Source: Anaerolineae bacterium
Lineage (GTDB): Bacteria; Chloroflexota; Anaerolineae; B4-G1; DUEL01
Direction of reading: 5' to 3'
DNA length: 64,000 nucleotides
Assembly (NCBI GenBank): GCA_025060135.1
Contig: JANXCY010000008.1
Location: 1-64,000, forward strand
Positions within the stretch are counted from its first letter, which is position 1. Every line of letters starts with the position of its first letter. Shown here one piece after another: positions 43,075 to 52,073 of the stretch. The translations under genes and the position numbers were made by a program. Below the pieces are notes generated by a model. The model had not been told where the DNA came from. It ran no database searches and was given only the letters and a program-made list of their open reading frames with translations.

Positions 43075-44028
43075 TTATTCCATCGCGCCCAGCACCAGCG
43101 CCAACAGGGCCATTCGGACGACCACGCCGTAGAAGGCTTCCTGCCAGTACCGGGACCAGCGGGTGATGTCTACATCGGTGGGGATTTCGTCCATGCGCGG
43201 GAGGGAGTGGAGAAGAATGGCGTCGGGCTTGGCCTTGCGCTCCAGGAGTTCGCGGGTGATTTTGTAGTTGGCGGGAGTGAGGCCCACCTCGCCCGTGCGC
43301 TCGTCGCGGGGTTTGGTGTAGTCTGGCTGAACGACCGGCTCCACCAGGATGACGTCGGCGTCGCCGATGGCTTGCTCCACGTGTTCCGCTTCCCGAAAGT
43401 TCAGGCTGTACTGGCGGAGTTCGGCCTTGAACTCCTCCGTCAGGCTCATCTCCGGCGGGGAGACAAAGGTGATGGGGCAATCGAACTGGGTCAGGGCGTA
43501 GGCCAGGGAGTGCATGGTGCGCATGCGCATATCACCGACGGCCAGCCACTTGAGGCCATCTATACGCCCCTTCTCCCGCAGGACGGTGTAGAGGTCGGTC
43601 AGAATCTGGGTGGGATGTTCGCCCCAGCCGTCTCCGGCGTTGATGACAGGGATAGAGGCCCACCGGGCCGCTTCATGGGGCGCGCCCTGCTGGTAGTGGC
43701 GCATCACGATGACGTCGCCGTAAAATTCCAGCATGCGGACGGTATCCTTGATGGACTCCTGGTAGAAGTCGCCCGCGCGCGTCATTTTGGGGTCAGCGAA
43801 GCCCAACACATGCCCGCCCAGGCGGTGCATGGCGGCCTCGTGGGCCAGGCGGGTGCGGGTGGACGGCTGGTAGAACGCGGTTACCAGGGTCTTCTCTTTC
43901 AACAGGTCCACGTTGCGGCGGGATCGAGCAATGGGCTCCATTTGCTGCGCAACTTCAAAGACGTGGAAGAACTCGCACCGCTCAAAGTCTTTCAGGGACA
44001 GGATGTCCCGACCAGCAAAACTGCGCAT
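43075..44028 (-). CDS. Aspartate carbamoyltransferase-like protein
   Basis: FYQPSTRTRLAHEAAMHRLGGHVLGF...VINAGDGWGEHPTQILTDLYTV...LLHSLPRMDEIPTDVD. Confidence 0.88.
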   Translation of the reverse strand: MRSFAGRDILSLKDFERCEFFHVFEVAQQMEPIARSRRNVDLLKEKTLVTAFYQPSTRTRLAHEAAMHRLGGHVLGFADPKMTRAGDFYQESIKDTVRMLEFYGDVIVMRHYQQGAPHEAARWASIPVINAGDGWGEHPTQILTDLYTVLREKGRIDGLKWLAVGDMRMRTMHSLAYALTQFDCPITFVSPPEMSLTEEFKAELRQYSLNFREAEHVEQAIGDADVILVEPVVQPDYTKPRDERTGEVGLTPANYKITRELLERKAKPDAILLHSLPRMDEIPTDVDITRWSRYWQEAFYGVVVRMALLALVLGAME

Positions 44029-44107
44029 TCTAACCTCCTTATTTGATCTTGGGATGACGCTCCTCCGCATGGAAGGGAAATGCATGATAATCTGCAACAG
44101 CGGGCTG

Positions 44108-45157
44108 TCAACGGGCTGGGCGGCCGGAAGGCGGAGCAGAGACCTCCTGGAGCCGTTGCAGGTCCCGGCGCAATTGCTGGACGCGTCGGGCAGTCCCCTC
44201 ATCGTGTCCAACGGTAACCAGATGGTGTCGGGCAAACGCCAACTCGGAGGCCAGCCGGTAATAGGTCCCCAGGCGTCGCCAGCGGCGAATGTCCCCCTCC
44301 GCCAGCGCTTTCAACCGTTGCTCCACCCGGCGCCAGTAGGAGCAGATGACCGCATAGTCCTCCGGCGTGATGGTCCCCTTCTCCACCTCGTCGGTCAGGT
44401 AGAGCCCCAGAATCCGTTGCTCGCGGACGGAGAAGTAGATGAGCAGAGCCAGCCATGCCAGAACGCTCCCCCAGTCCGAAGCCAGGCTGATCAGTAACGC
44501 CCAGCAGGCTACACTGGCCAGAGTGGCGCCCAAATTGTGGAGGCCGTGGAGCATGATGGCCATCCCCAGCCCGATGAAGGGAGCCGTGATGCGCACGCTC
44601 CGGCGGGAGGAGGTGAGTGCCAGCGCGATGCCCAGGCCGATGCAGCCGGTAAAGAGCGCGTGGTTCAGGCCAAACAGGACGGCCCGAAAGAAGGCCAGTA
44701 TCAGGACATTGCCCAGCCCACCCATATGGTAGGCGTTCAGAAAATAGAAGAGGTTTTCCGTAGTCGCGAATCCAAAGCCCACCAGTCCTCCATAGAGGAT
44801 GCCATCCACCGGGGTATCTATTTCCCGGCGGAAGAACCACAACAGAAAAAGGAGCATCAGCCCTTTGAACGGTTCTTCGGTGATCGGAGCGATCAGGCTG
44901 GCACTCACCAGTTCGGTCTCCAGACCAGGGCCAAAGAGGTCCGAGACCGGTACGTCCAGAATCAGTTGGGCGATGAGGGAGAAGATAACGGCCGGGACCG
45001 CCCCCCAGAGGAAGGAAGCGAGGATCAGGCTCAGCGGCTCTTTCTCGTAGCGGTCCATCCACCAGAGGAAGAGCGCGTAGAGGAGCATGGGCACGATGGC
45101 CAGAACGAGGGTGGTCAGCAGGGCGATCAGGGTTTCCAATGGGGCCTCCTTATGCAC
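44108..45157 (-). CDS. PrsW-family intramembrane metalloprotease
   Basis: Polytopic; WWMDRYEKEPLSLILASFLWGAVPA...APITEEPFKGLMLLFLLWF...GFGFATTENLFYFL. Confidence 0.9.
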   Translation of the reverse strand: MHKEAPLETLIALLTTLVLAIVPMLLYALFLWWMDRYEKEPLSLILASFLWGAVPAVIFSLIAQLILDVPVSDLFGPGLETELVSASLIAPITEEPFKGLMLLFLLWFFRREIDTPVDGILYGGLVGFGFATTENLFYFLNAYHMGGLGNVLILAFFRAVLFGLNHALFTGCIGLGIALALTSSRRSVRITAPFIGLGMAIMLHGLHNLGATLASVACWALLISLASDWGSVLAWLALLIYFSVREQRILGLYLTDEVEKGTITPEDYAVICSYWRRVEQRLKALAEGDIRRWRRLGTYYRLASELAFARHHLVTVGHDEGTARRVQQLRRDLQRLQEVSAPPSGRPAR

Positions 45158-45203
45158 AAGGTGCCGATAGGGGCCACGTATACGGCCCCGTATCTGCCGG
45201 GCG

Positions 45204-45899
45204 CTATTCGGTTGGAAATGGGACCAATCCCCTCTGGCGGAGGAATTTCACCAGGGTGGAAAGGATATGGACCCAGGCTGGAGAGGTCCGGCCTTCTATT
45301 CGGGCCTGGCGCAGCGCTTCCAGGAACGATTCCGGTGAGTCAAAGGGCGGCATTTGGACGACTGCGCGGCCCAGTTCCCAGAGGGAGTGGGCATCGCTTC
45401 CGGCCGTAACCGGCAGGTGATAGGCCCGGGCCAGAGCCAGGGCGGCCTGATTGTCAGCCGGGAAGAGACAACGGGCATTGAATCCTTCCAGAAAGTCTAC
45501 CTCTTCCAGGAGCGCTTCCACACCGTTTCGTCCCATCGCCTCCCGTCGGGTCCGGTCCAGGGGATGGGAGATGCCCACGATGCCTCCCTGGGCGCGCACG
45601 GCCGCGATGGCCTCCTGCGGCGGCAGGTCGGGCGGGATAGGCTCAGTCAAGAAGTAAGCGATGAGTTCGCCACGCGTGGTGCGAATTTCCTGCCCCACGA
45701 TGACGCGCTCCGGGTCTATCTCCTTCAGCCGCAGCGCGCCCGCGATGGTGTTGTGGTCGGTTACGGCGACCCGATCCAGCCCCCGGCGACGGCACACCTC
45801 CAGGAACCGTTCCGGGGAGACCAGACAGTCACGGGAGTAGGAGGTGTGGGTGTGGAGGTCGCAGGTGAGAACGGATGAAGTATAGAGTGGAGAGGTCAT
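45204..45899 (-). CDS. PHP-domain phosphoesterase
   Basis: CDLHTHTSYSRDCLVSPERFLEVCRRRGLDRVAVTDHNTIAGAL...GISHPLDRTR...TAGSDAHSLWELG. Confidence 0.93.
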   Translation of the reverse strand: MTSPLYTSSVLTCDLHTHTSYSRDCLVSPERFLEVCRRRGLDRVAVTDHNTIAGALRLKEIDPERVIVGQEIRTTRGELIAYFLTEPIPPDLPPQEAIAAVRAQGGIVGISHPLDRTRREAMGRNGVEALLEEVDFLEGFNARCLFPADNQAALALARAYHLPVTAGSDAHSLWELGRAVVQMPPFDSPESFLEALRQARIEGRTSPAWVHILSTLVKFLRQRGLVPFPTE

Positions 45900-46048
45900 T
45901 GCTCGCGCCCTGTCGGGATATGGACCATCTCACGGCAAAGGGGGGGCAGCCGTAAAACACCTAATATCAGTGGCAACGCGAAGAAAGCAGAGCGGCCGAA
46001 AGACCAGAGAGAGCCGAAGGCATAACCCAGGATCTCTTCTATGGACAT
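45896..46048 (-). CDS. Small hypothetical membrane protein
   Basis: MSIEEILGYAFGSLWSFGRSAFFALPLILGVLRLPPLCREMVHIPTGREQ; overlaps start of the PHP gene. Confidence 0.4.
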   Translation of the reverse strand: MSIEEILGYAFGSLWSFGRSAFFALPLILGVLRLPPLCREMVHIPTGREQ

Positions 46049-46069
46049 GGCTACCTCCCCGCAAAAGGT

Positions 46070-46170
46070 TGGGTAGCACAGGCTGCTCGCCTGCACGCAC
46101 AGGCCGGGCGGCCTGCGTTGCGGCACCACCGGTCCCCGGAGAACCTGAATTTTCAGACATGCTCTGATGA
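46070..46170. mobile_element. MITE-like element, copy 4 (one recognisable end)
   Basis: GTAGCACAGGCTGCTCGCCTGC...GGCCGGGCGGCCTGCGTTGC...CCTGAATTTTCAGACATGCTCTGA. Confidence 0.55.
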
Positions 46171-47439
46171 GAAGAACTGGGGCAGGTACTCCCGATTGGC
46201 CGCTAACATCTCCTCCAGGAGGGTCCGGGCCAGGTCCACGGAGCGGACCAATGGGTTGGTGACCATGGCCATCAGCGCGGCGCGGCGGGAGCCGGTTACC
46301 CCGGCCTCCACTGTCCAGGTCTCCCATGCTTTGACCATCTGGCAGAGGGGACGGACCGTTTCCGGCAGGGGTCCCATCCGCAGTGGGAGGACACCATGCG
46401 CCCCGACGACACAGGGGACCTCCACCACCCCGTCGGCGGGGAGGTCGGGAATGGCTCCGCCGTTCCGGATGTCCACGATCTGCACGTCCCGCCGGTCTAG
46501 GACCAGCGAGAGGATCAGCCGCACCGCCGCCTCGGAGTAGAGGGCACCACCCCGCTGGCTCAGTTCCGGAGGTTTGACTCTCAACGAAGGGTCGGCGTAT
46601 TTCTGGAGCAGATCCCGCTCCACTTCCGCCACTACCTCGCCCCGCGTCTTTCCGGCCGCGCGGATCTCCGCCACCTTCCGGTCGGGGTAGTAGTAATACT
46701 GGAGATACCAGGTGGGGAAAACGCCCAGCGTCTCCACCAGGTCGGCGTCAAAGGGATAGAAGGGAATCCCTGCCCGCACCCGCGCCATCAGGTCGGCGGA
46801 AACGTCCCGCCCCTCCACGTAGACTCGCCGGACCCAGTTGACGTGGTTCAGCCCCATCCACTCCAGAAAGACCGCCTCGTCGGCCACACCGAAGAGACCA
46901 GCGACCAGGCGGGTGAAGTTGATGGGGTTGTTGCAGAGCCCCACCGCCTTCAGGGATGTGTGCCGGAGGAGCGTCTCGGTGATGATGCCAGAAGGGTTGG
47001 TGAAGTTGATGAACCAGGCATCCGGCGCCAGCCGTTCCACGTCCCGCGCGATGTCCAGCACGACGGGGATGGTGCGCCAGGCCTTCAGTGTGCCGCCGGG
47101 TCCAGTTGTCTCCTGCCCGACGACGCCGTGGGATAAGGGGATTTTCTCGTCCCGGATGCGGGCGGCCATCCCCCCTACCCGAATCTGGGAAAGGACGAAC
47201 GCCGCACCCTCCAGCGCCGCTGCCCGTTCCGTCGTCCGCGTAACACGGGTGGGGAGCCCAGCGTGGCGGACCATCCGCTCCACCAGCCCGCCAACGACCT
47301 CCAGCCGTCCCGCGTCTATGTCGTGGAGCGCGATTTCCTCTACCTGGACCTCGTCCCGGTGGACGATGAATCCGTCCACGAACTCCGGCGTGTAGGTGCT
47401 GCCGCCTCCGATTACCGCGACTTTCCTGATGACGACCAT
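46153..47439 (-). CDS. Glycoside hydrolase family 4 (6-phospho-glycosidase type)
   Basis: KVAVIGGGSTYTPEFVDGFI...NFTNPSGIITETLLRHTSLKAVGLCNNPINF. Confidence 0.94.
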   Translation of the reverse strand: MVVIRKVAVIGGGSTYTPEFVDGFIVHRDEVQVEEIALHDIDAGRLEVVGGLVERMVRHAGLPTRVTRTTERAAALEGAAFVLSQIRVGGMAARIRDEKIPLSHGVVGQETTGPGGTLKAWRTIPVVLDIARDVERLAPDAWFINFTNPSGIITETLLRHTSLKAVGLCNNPINFTRLVAGLFGVADEAVFLEWMGLNHVNWVRRVYVEGRDVSADLMARVRAGIPFYPFDADLVETLGVFPTWYLQYYYYPDRKVAEIRAAGKTRGEVVAEVERDLLQKYADPSLRVKPPELSQRGGALYSEAAVRLILSLVLDRRDVQIVDIRNGGAIPDLPADGVVEVPCVVGAHGVLPLRMGPLPETVRPLCQMVKAWETWTVEAGVTGSRRAALMAMVTNPLVRSVDLARTLLEEMLAANREYLPQFFSSEHV

Positions 47440-47509
47440 GTTGGCCTCCAGATATGGAAAATCACCTCGAAGACGCTTCGTGTCTTCGCGTCTTGGTGGT
47501 TTTGATTTC

Positions 47510-47722
47510 CTACGCTGGGCGGTTGCCGATACGGATGAGGATGAGGCCCACGACCAGTAGGAGCAGGCCGCTGCCCAGGCCGATCCGCTGGAGCGGCCCG
47601 AAACCGCCCCATTCCCCTATCCCCATACGGTCTATGGCAACGATCCCGAGGAGAACCAGCGCTGCGACTCCGGAGAGAACGATGCCCAGTTGACGTTTAG
47701 TAACCATGTTGCCCTCAGACAA
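47510..47722 (-). CDS. Small hypothetical membrane protein
   Basis: Two hydrophobic segments; no family recognised. Confidence 0.45.
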   Translation of the reverse strand: MSEGNMVTKRQLGIVLSGVAALVLLGIVAIDRMGIGEWGGFGPLQRIGLGSGLLLLVVGLILIRIGNRPA

Positions 47723-47824
47723 CGGACGACCGACTCTGTTTGGGGTTCCCGCGAAGGTAGCGGAGCGGTCTCAATCGGCTCTCCACTCCGTTCCGTGCCG
47801 CACAACGAACGGCCCCTCCGACGG

Positions 47825-49495
47825 TCAGAGTTCCTCCCCCTCCCCCCGCAGCAGGGCCCGGCCCCGCGCCAGAGTGTCAGCCTGTACCCCCCGGCGCGCT
47901 ACCGATTCGTAGAAGTCCGCGTCGTAGGAGCGGGTACGCACCACCACCGGCATGGGCACCGCGTGCCCCATAATCAGCGCCTGCTGACGGGTGTCCAGTC
48001 GGGCCAGCACCTCCCGCAGGGGCGCCGCCCCCGCCACTCCGGAAAAGACGGCCCGGATGTCCGCCTCGTCGTCCAGGAGACAGGTAACCCGGGTCCCGAT
48101 CTGGCTCATCACCTCCGGGTCTATGCCGCTGGGCCGCTGGTCCACGATGAGCAGGGTTACGTTGTACTTGCGCAACTCGCGGGCAATGGTGCCGAAGATG
48201 GTGTGCCGGGCGACGGCCGGGTCCAGGAACTTGTGCGCCTCCTCCACCACGATGACCAGGGGACGGGGCTCCTCCCCCCGCCCGCCCTGTGCCGCCTCCT
48301 TGCGGCGGACGTAGTGCTCGTGGATGCGCCGGGTGATGTAGTTGGCCACCAGGATATACGCCTCCAGACTGTTCCCGTACCGTCCGAACTCCAGCACGAC
48401 GTTGACCCCCCGGTCCAGGTACTCCAGAATCTGGCGGACGGGGTCCTCCGGCACCTCCGCGCGCAGAAACCCGAACCGCCGGAAGAGGCCCAGTTTGCGC
48501 TGGATGGCTCCCAGCGTCCCGCCGTGCAGGGTCCCTTTCTCCAGCGCGTCCTGCAGTTCCTCCAGCGGGTCCTCCTCGTCCAGCAACCGGACCAGCCAGC
48601 GGTTCCCCAGCCGACGATGCAGGAAGTAGAGCGCGCCCACCTGGACGTCGGTGAGGGCCAGCAGAGCGGAGAGACCGTCCACGTCCTCCGGCGCAATCTG
48701 GTCGTAGCCGATGTAGACGGCCCCGTCGGTCTTGCTCCCCCGCCGCCGGGACGACTCCTCGTCCAGGGTGAAGACGGCGACCTCGCCGGTATCAAACAGT
48801 TGCCGTAGACCCTTGACCTCCCGCCGGGCCTCGTCCTGGCTCTTCCAGCCGTACTCGTTGTGCATGTCAAAAATCAGGGTAACGGCCACCCGCGCCTGGA
48901 TGATGCCCGCCAGCAGGAGACGGGTCAGGAAGGTCTTGCCGGTGCCCGTCTTCCCGAAGACGCCCGCCGACCGCTCCACGAACCGTTCCAGGTTGACGGT
49001 AACGGGTACCCCGGCCATGTCCAGCGGTTCCCCGATGACGAAGTATCCTGCCTGTTCCTGCCGTCCGAAGACCAGCGCGACGTCCTCCGGCGACGCCTCG
49101 TACACCTCCGAGAAGTGCTCCGGGACGGTTTTGACGGGTTTGGGCTCTTCGGCCTCCGGTTCCAGCACCAGCATGGGCGCGACGTGGATGCGCCCGAAGG
49201 TCGTAGTGCCCCGGACGACCTGGGCGACAAACGGGTCGGAGACGTCCGGTGGCGTCTTCTCCACCAGCGGGTTGGTGGCGTCCAGCGCGACGTCGTTGAT
49301 AATGGAGAAAAATCGCCGCCCGGTCCGCCCGTGGATGACAACGTACCGCCCCACGGCCAGCCCCTCAATGACCGTCTGCGGGTCCAGTTTGACCTCCAGC
49401 CCCTTGGAGAGGCTACCGCCGACGACGATGCCCAGCCGCCGCTGCGGACCCCGCGCGGGCGGGCGAGGGAACCAGCGATCCAGTTCTTCGGCCAT
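47825..49495 (-). CDS. HerA-like ATPase (DUF87)
   Basis: VFGKTGTGKTFLTRLLLAGI...LIFDMHNEYGW...VVEEAHKFLDP...LLIVDQRPSGIDPEVMSQIGTR. Confidence 0.92.
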   Translation of the reverse strand: MAEELDRWFPRPPARGPQRRLGIVVGGSLSKGLEVKLDPQTVIEGLAVGRYVVIHGRTGRRFFSIINDVALDATNPLVEKTPPDVSDPFVAQVVRGTTTFGRIHVAPMLVLEPEAEEPKPVKTVPEHFSEVYEASPEDVALVFGRQEQAGYFVIGEPLDMAGVPVTVNLERFVERSAGVFGKTGTGKTFLTRLLLAGIIQARVAVTLIFDMHNEYGWKSQDEARREVKGLRQLFDTGEVAVFTLDEESSRRRGSKTDGAVYIGYDQIAPEDVDGLSALLALTDVQVGALYFLHRRLGNRWLVRLLDEEDPLEELQDALEKGTLHGGTLGAIQRKLGLFRRFGFLRAEVPEDPVRQILEYLDRGVNVVLEFGRYGNSLEAYILVANYITRRIHEHYVRRKEAAQGGRGEEPRPLVIVVEEAHKFLDPAVARHTIFGTIARELRKYNVTLLIVDQRPSGIDPEVMSQIGTRVTCLLDDEADIRAVFSGVAGAAPLREVLARLDTRQQALIMGHAVPMPVVVRTRSYDADFYESVARRGVQADTLARGRALLRGEGEEL

Positions 49496-49562
49496 ATGTT
49501 ACTCCTGAAGGAAACAGGTAGACAAGGAAACCAGGGGACAAGGAGGCGCCTCTTGTATCCTT

Positions 49563-50363
49563 TCACCGAATTGCCGTGCGCCTCTCTACCAGCGCCAGCA
49601 GATGGCCCGCCGGGTCTACTGCCGGGTCCAGGTAGAGGGTGATGGCCCCCTGCGGACAGGCCGCCGCGCAGCGCCCACAGCCCTGGCAGTTCGGGCGGAC
49701 CGACGCCCGTCCGTCTTCCAGCCGGATGGCGCCGACCCAGCAGACCTCCGCGCAGCGCCCGCAGCCCACACAATCTGGCCCCACCGTAACGGACAGGCCC
49801 GGGAGGCGATGCACCGTCTCCTGGAAAACCGGCGGGCCGTGGCGAAGGGTCTGGCGTACCACGCAGCAGCAATCGCAGCAAAAGCAGACCGCCAGCATGC
49901 GGCGGTACAGGATGCCCAGCATCCAGGCGTCAAAGGCGGAGTGGACGATTTGCGGGATCAATCCGGCCTCCAGGGCCCGACGGATGTGCGCCAGTGCCCC
50001 TTCGGTATCGGTCAGGCGCCCCAGTTCCGGGTGAATCCTTGCCGCCCCGTCGCCCAGAAACAGGCATCCGAGATCGCGCGGGCAGGTGGGCCGGTTCTCT
50101 GCCCGCCGGCAGAGGCACTCGTTCATAACGAAGCGCGCGCTGGCCTGTTCCACCAGCGGCGCCAGCACGACGTAGGGCAGGACCACGCTCTCCGTTGCCT
50201 GGACGGCCTCTCCAACGGGCAGGACAATGGTCTCGTTCTCTTCTGGACGGAAGAAGGGCTGGAGCCAGCCGCCGACGACGGGCCAGCGGCCCAGTCGGTT
50301 CAACACTTTGCCCAACGGCCAGATGCGGACCAGCAGGGAGAGAGTGCGAGGCGAACGTCCCAT
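49563..50363 (-). CDS. 4Fe-4S ferredoxin-domain protein with extra Cys clusters
   Basis: CLCRRAENRPTCP, CFCCDCCCVV, CVGCGRCAEVC, CQGCGRCAAACP. Confidence 0.85.
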   Translation of the reverse strand: MGRSPRTLSLLVRIWPLGKVLNRLGRWPVVGGWLQPFFRPEENETIVLPVGEAVQATESVVLPYVVLAPLVEQASARFVMNECLCRRAENRPTCPRDLGCLFLGDGAARIHPELGRLTDTEGALAHIRRALEAGLIPQIVHSAFDAWMLGILYRRMLAVCFCCDCCCVVRQTLRHGPPVFQETVHRLPGLSVTVGPDCVGCGRCAEVCWVGAIRLEDGRASVRPNCQGCGRCAAACPQGAITLYLDPAVDPAGHLLALVERRTAIR

Positions 50364-50373
50364 AACTGTTTTT

Positions 50374-51408
50374 TTATTCCTTTGTGCCTTCGGGTCTTCG
50401 TGGTTGAATCTGAATGGAAGTCCCCAGGGTCCGCCGCATCTGGAGCAGGCGGCGGAGGGGGCGGAATCCGGCATCAGCAAAGAGCGGCTCCAGGTGCATC
50501 CGTATCCCCGGCAAGGCCGTAACCGTCTCCCAGGCGGGACGGCGGGCCAGGAGAGCCAGCGCCGCCCTGACCAGCAGGCCGCCCAGGTCGTCCATTCGCT
50601 CGGGTCGGATCAGGACCTCCACCTCGTGCCAGCGCCCGGAGCGGCAGGAAGTCAGGCGCAGCGCGCCGTTGGGAGCGACGCCTGCAAGGTCCTTACCTAC
50701 TCTCAGCACCCACCAGTCCTCGTTGCGGCCCTCCAGCCAGGCGGAGAGGCGGGCTTCCCAACCGGCCCGATAGAGGGACGGGCGGATTTCCAGCACTTCC
50801 TGGTGGGTCCGGGCCAGCCCCTCGCGGGCCAGGGAGTAGAGGTCGCCGCTTTCGGCCGCGCGCGCCCGCCGCAGTGGGAGGGATGACCGTGAGGCCTCCG
50901 GCCAGGGTTGGCCTTCCGGGCGGGCCAGTTCCAGCGACGCCCCGACGGCCTCAAAGCCCAGCCGTTCGTAGAGGCGGCGGGCCGCCGGATTATCCTCCCG
51001 GACCTCCAGCCCGACCCACGTACCTCCCCGCGCGGCGATGTCGTCCAAGGCGGCCTCCACCAGTGCCCGACCGATGGAACGCCCCCGCCATTGCGGGTGG
51101 ACGGCGACGTTGCCGATCATCCAGCCGCCCGCGGTCGCCGCGCGCCGGAACGAGATGTTGCCCACCACCTGCCCCTCTTCCACCCAGACGAACCCCGGCG
51201 ACTCCTGGTCCAGGCCCATCCCCCAGAGCAGGAACCCCAGTGCCCCCCAGCGGGCGATGCGCTGCATCCGGCGAAGCGTCTGGCGGGCCCAGGGTCCCAG
51301 TTCTCCGGCGAACGCCTCAGCCATCAGTTCCGCCACCGGCCCCATGTGGCGGAGCGGATGGAAGGGCACCAGCCCCTGTTCAACCCGGCGGAGGGTGGCG
51401 GGGGTCAT
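50374..51408 (-). CDS. GNAT-family N-acetyltransferase; repeat-derived C-terminus
   Basis: GNVAVHPQWRGRSIGRALVEAALDDIAARGGTWVGLEVREDNPAARRLYERLGF; ends QIQPRRPEGTKE. Confidence 0.88.
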   Translation of the reverse strand: MTPATLRRVEQGLVPFHPLRHMGPVAELMAEAFAGELGPWARQTLRRMQRIARWGALGFLLWGMGLDQESPGFVWVEEGQVVGNISFRRAATAGGWMIGNVAVHPQWRGRSIGRALVEAALDDIAARGGTWVGLEVREDNPAARRLYERLGFEAVGASLELARPEGQPWPEASRSSLPLRRARAAESGDLYSLAREGLARTHQEVLEIRPSLYRAGWEARLSAWLEGRNEDWWVLRVGKDLAGVAPNGALRLTSCRSGRWHEVEVLIRPERMDDLGGLLVRAALALLARRPAWETVTALPGIRMHLEPLFADAGFRPLRRLLQMRRTLGTSIQIQPRRPEGTKE

Positions 51409-51439
51409 CCCGTGTTGCGTGCTCCGTATTGCGTGTCCA

Positions 51440-51530
51440 GCGTTCGTAGTGCGGCACGGAGCGGAGCGAAGTCGCGTTCGTAGCGCGGCCGCGTTCGTAG
51501 TGCGGCACGGAGCGGAGCGAAGTGCCGCAA
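51440..51530. repeat. Tandem CGTTCGTAGTGCGGCACGGAGCGGAGCGAAGT units
   Basis: GCGTTCGTAGTGCGGCACGGAGCGGAGCGAAGT occurs twice (approx 51440-51471 and 51491-51523); related sequences near 2305-2345 and 47752-47812. Confidence 0.75.
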
Positions 51531-51547
51531 TACCGTCGCGACAGCGC

Positions 51548-51769
51548 TCACTCCGGCACGGACGCGGGTACGGGCGCGCCGGGCTCTCCCCGGCGCGGGC
51601 GCATCCGCTCCAGGTCGCCCCGGGGGACTTTCACCAGATGGCGGCAGCGGGAGCACTCCACTCCGTAGTGGCTCCCACCGGTTTCGGCCAGATAGCCCAG
51701 TGCGGACATCACCTGATTCACAGAAAGGGAAAACATATGGCCGCATCGCTGACAGCGAACGCCTCGCAT
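51548..51769 (-). CDS. Small zinc-ribbon-like protein
   Basis: VRCQRCGHMF...GVECSRCRHLVKVPR, two CxxC pairs. Confidence 0.6.
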   Translation of the reverse strand: MRGVRCQRCGHMFSLSVNQVMSALGYLAETGGSHYGVECSRCRHLVKVPRGDLERMRPRRGEPGAPVPASVPE

Positions 51770-52073
51770 ATCGTCCTCCCGGAGTCCGGGAAATAGAAAG
51801 CGGGTTGACGCGAACGAACACGGATTGTCTGATCAGCGCCTCTCATTATAACTGAACTGGAAGGGAAGACAACTGCCCGACAGGGTCAGGGCTTACACAA
51901 CGGGGAGAGCTTTCCGATCCTATAGCGCTAACTTTTCCGGTAGCACAGGCGTTTAGCCTGCATCCGTCAGGCCCGGCCGCCTGCACTCCATCGGACGAAT
52001 GCGTCAGCCTTAGAAAATCGCGGAGTGGTCCGGGGAGGAGATGGGACAGGGGATGGTTGAGAGCCACTCTCCA

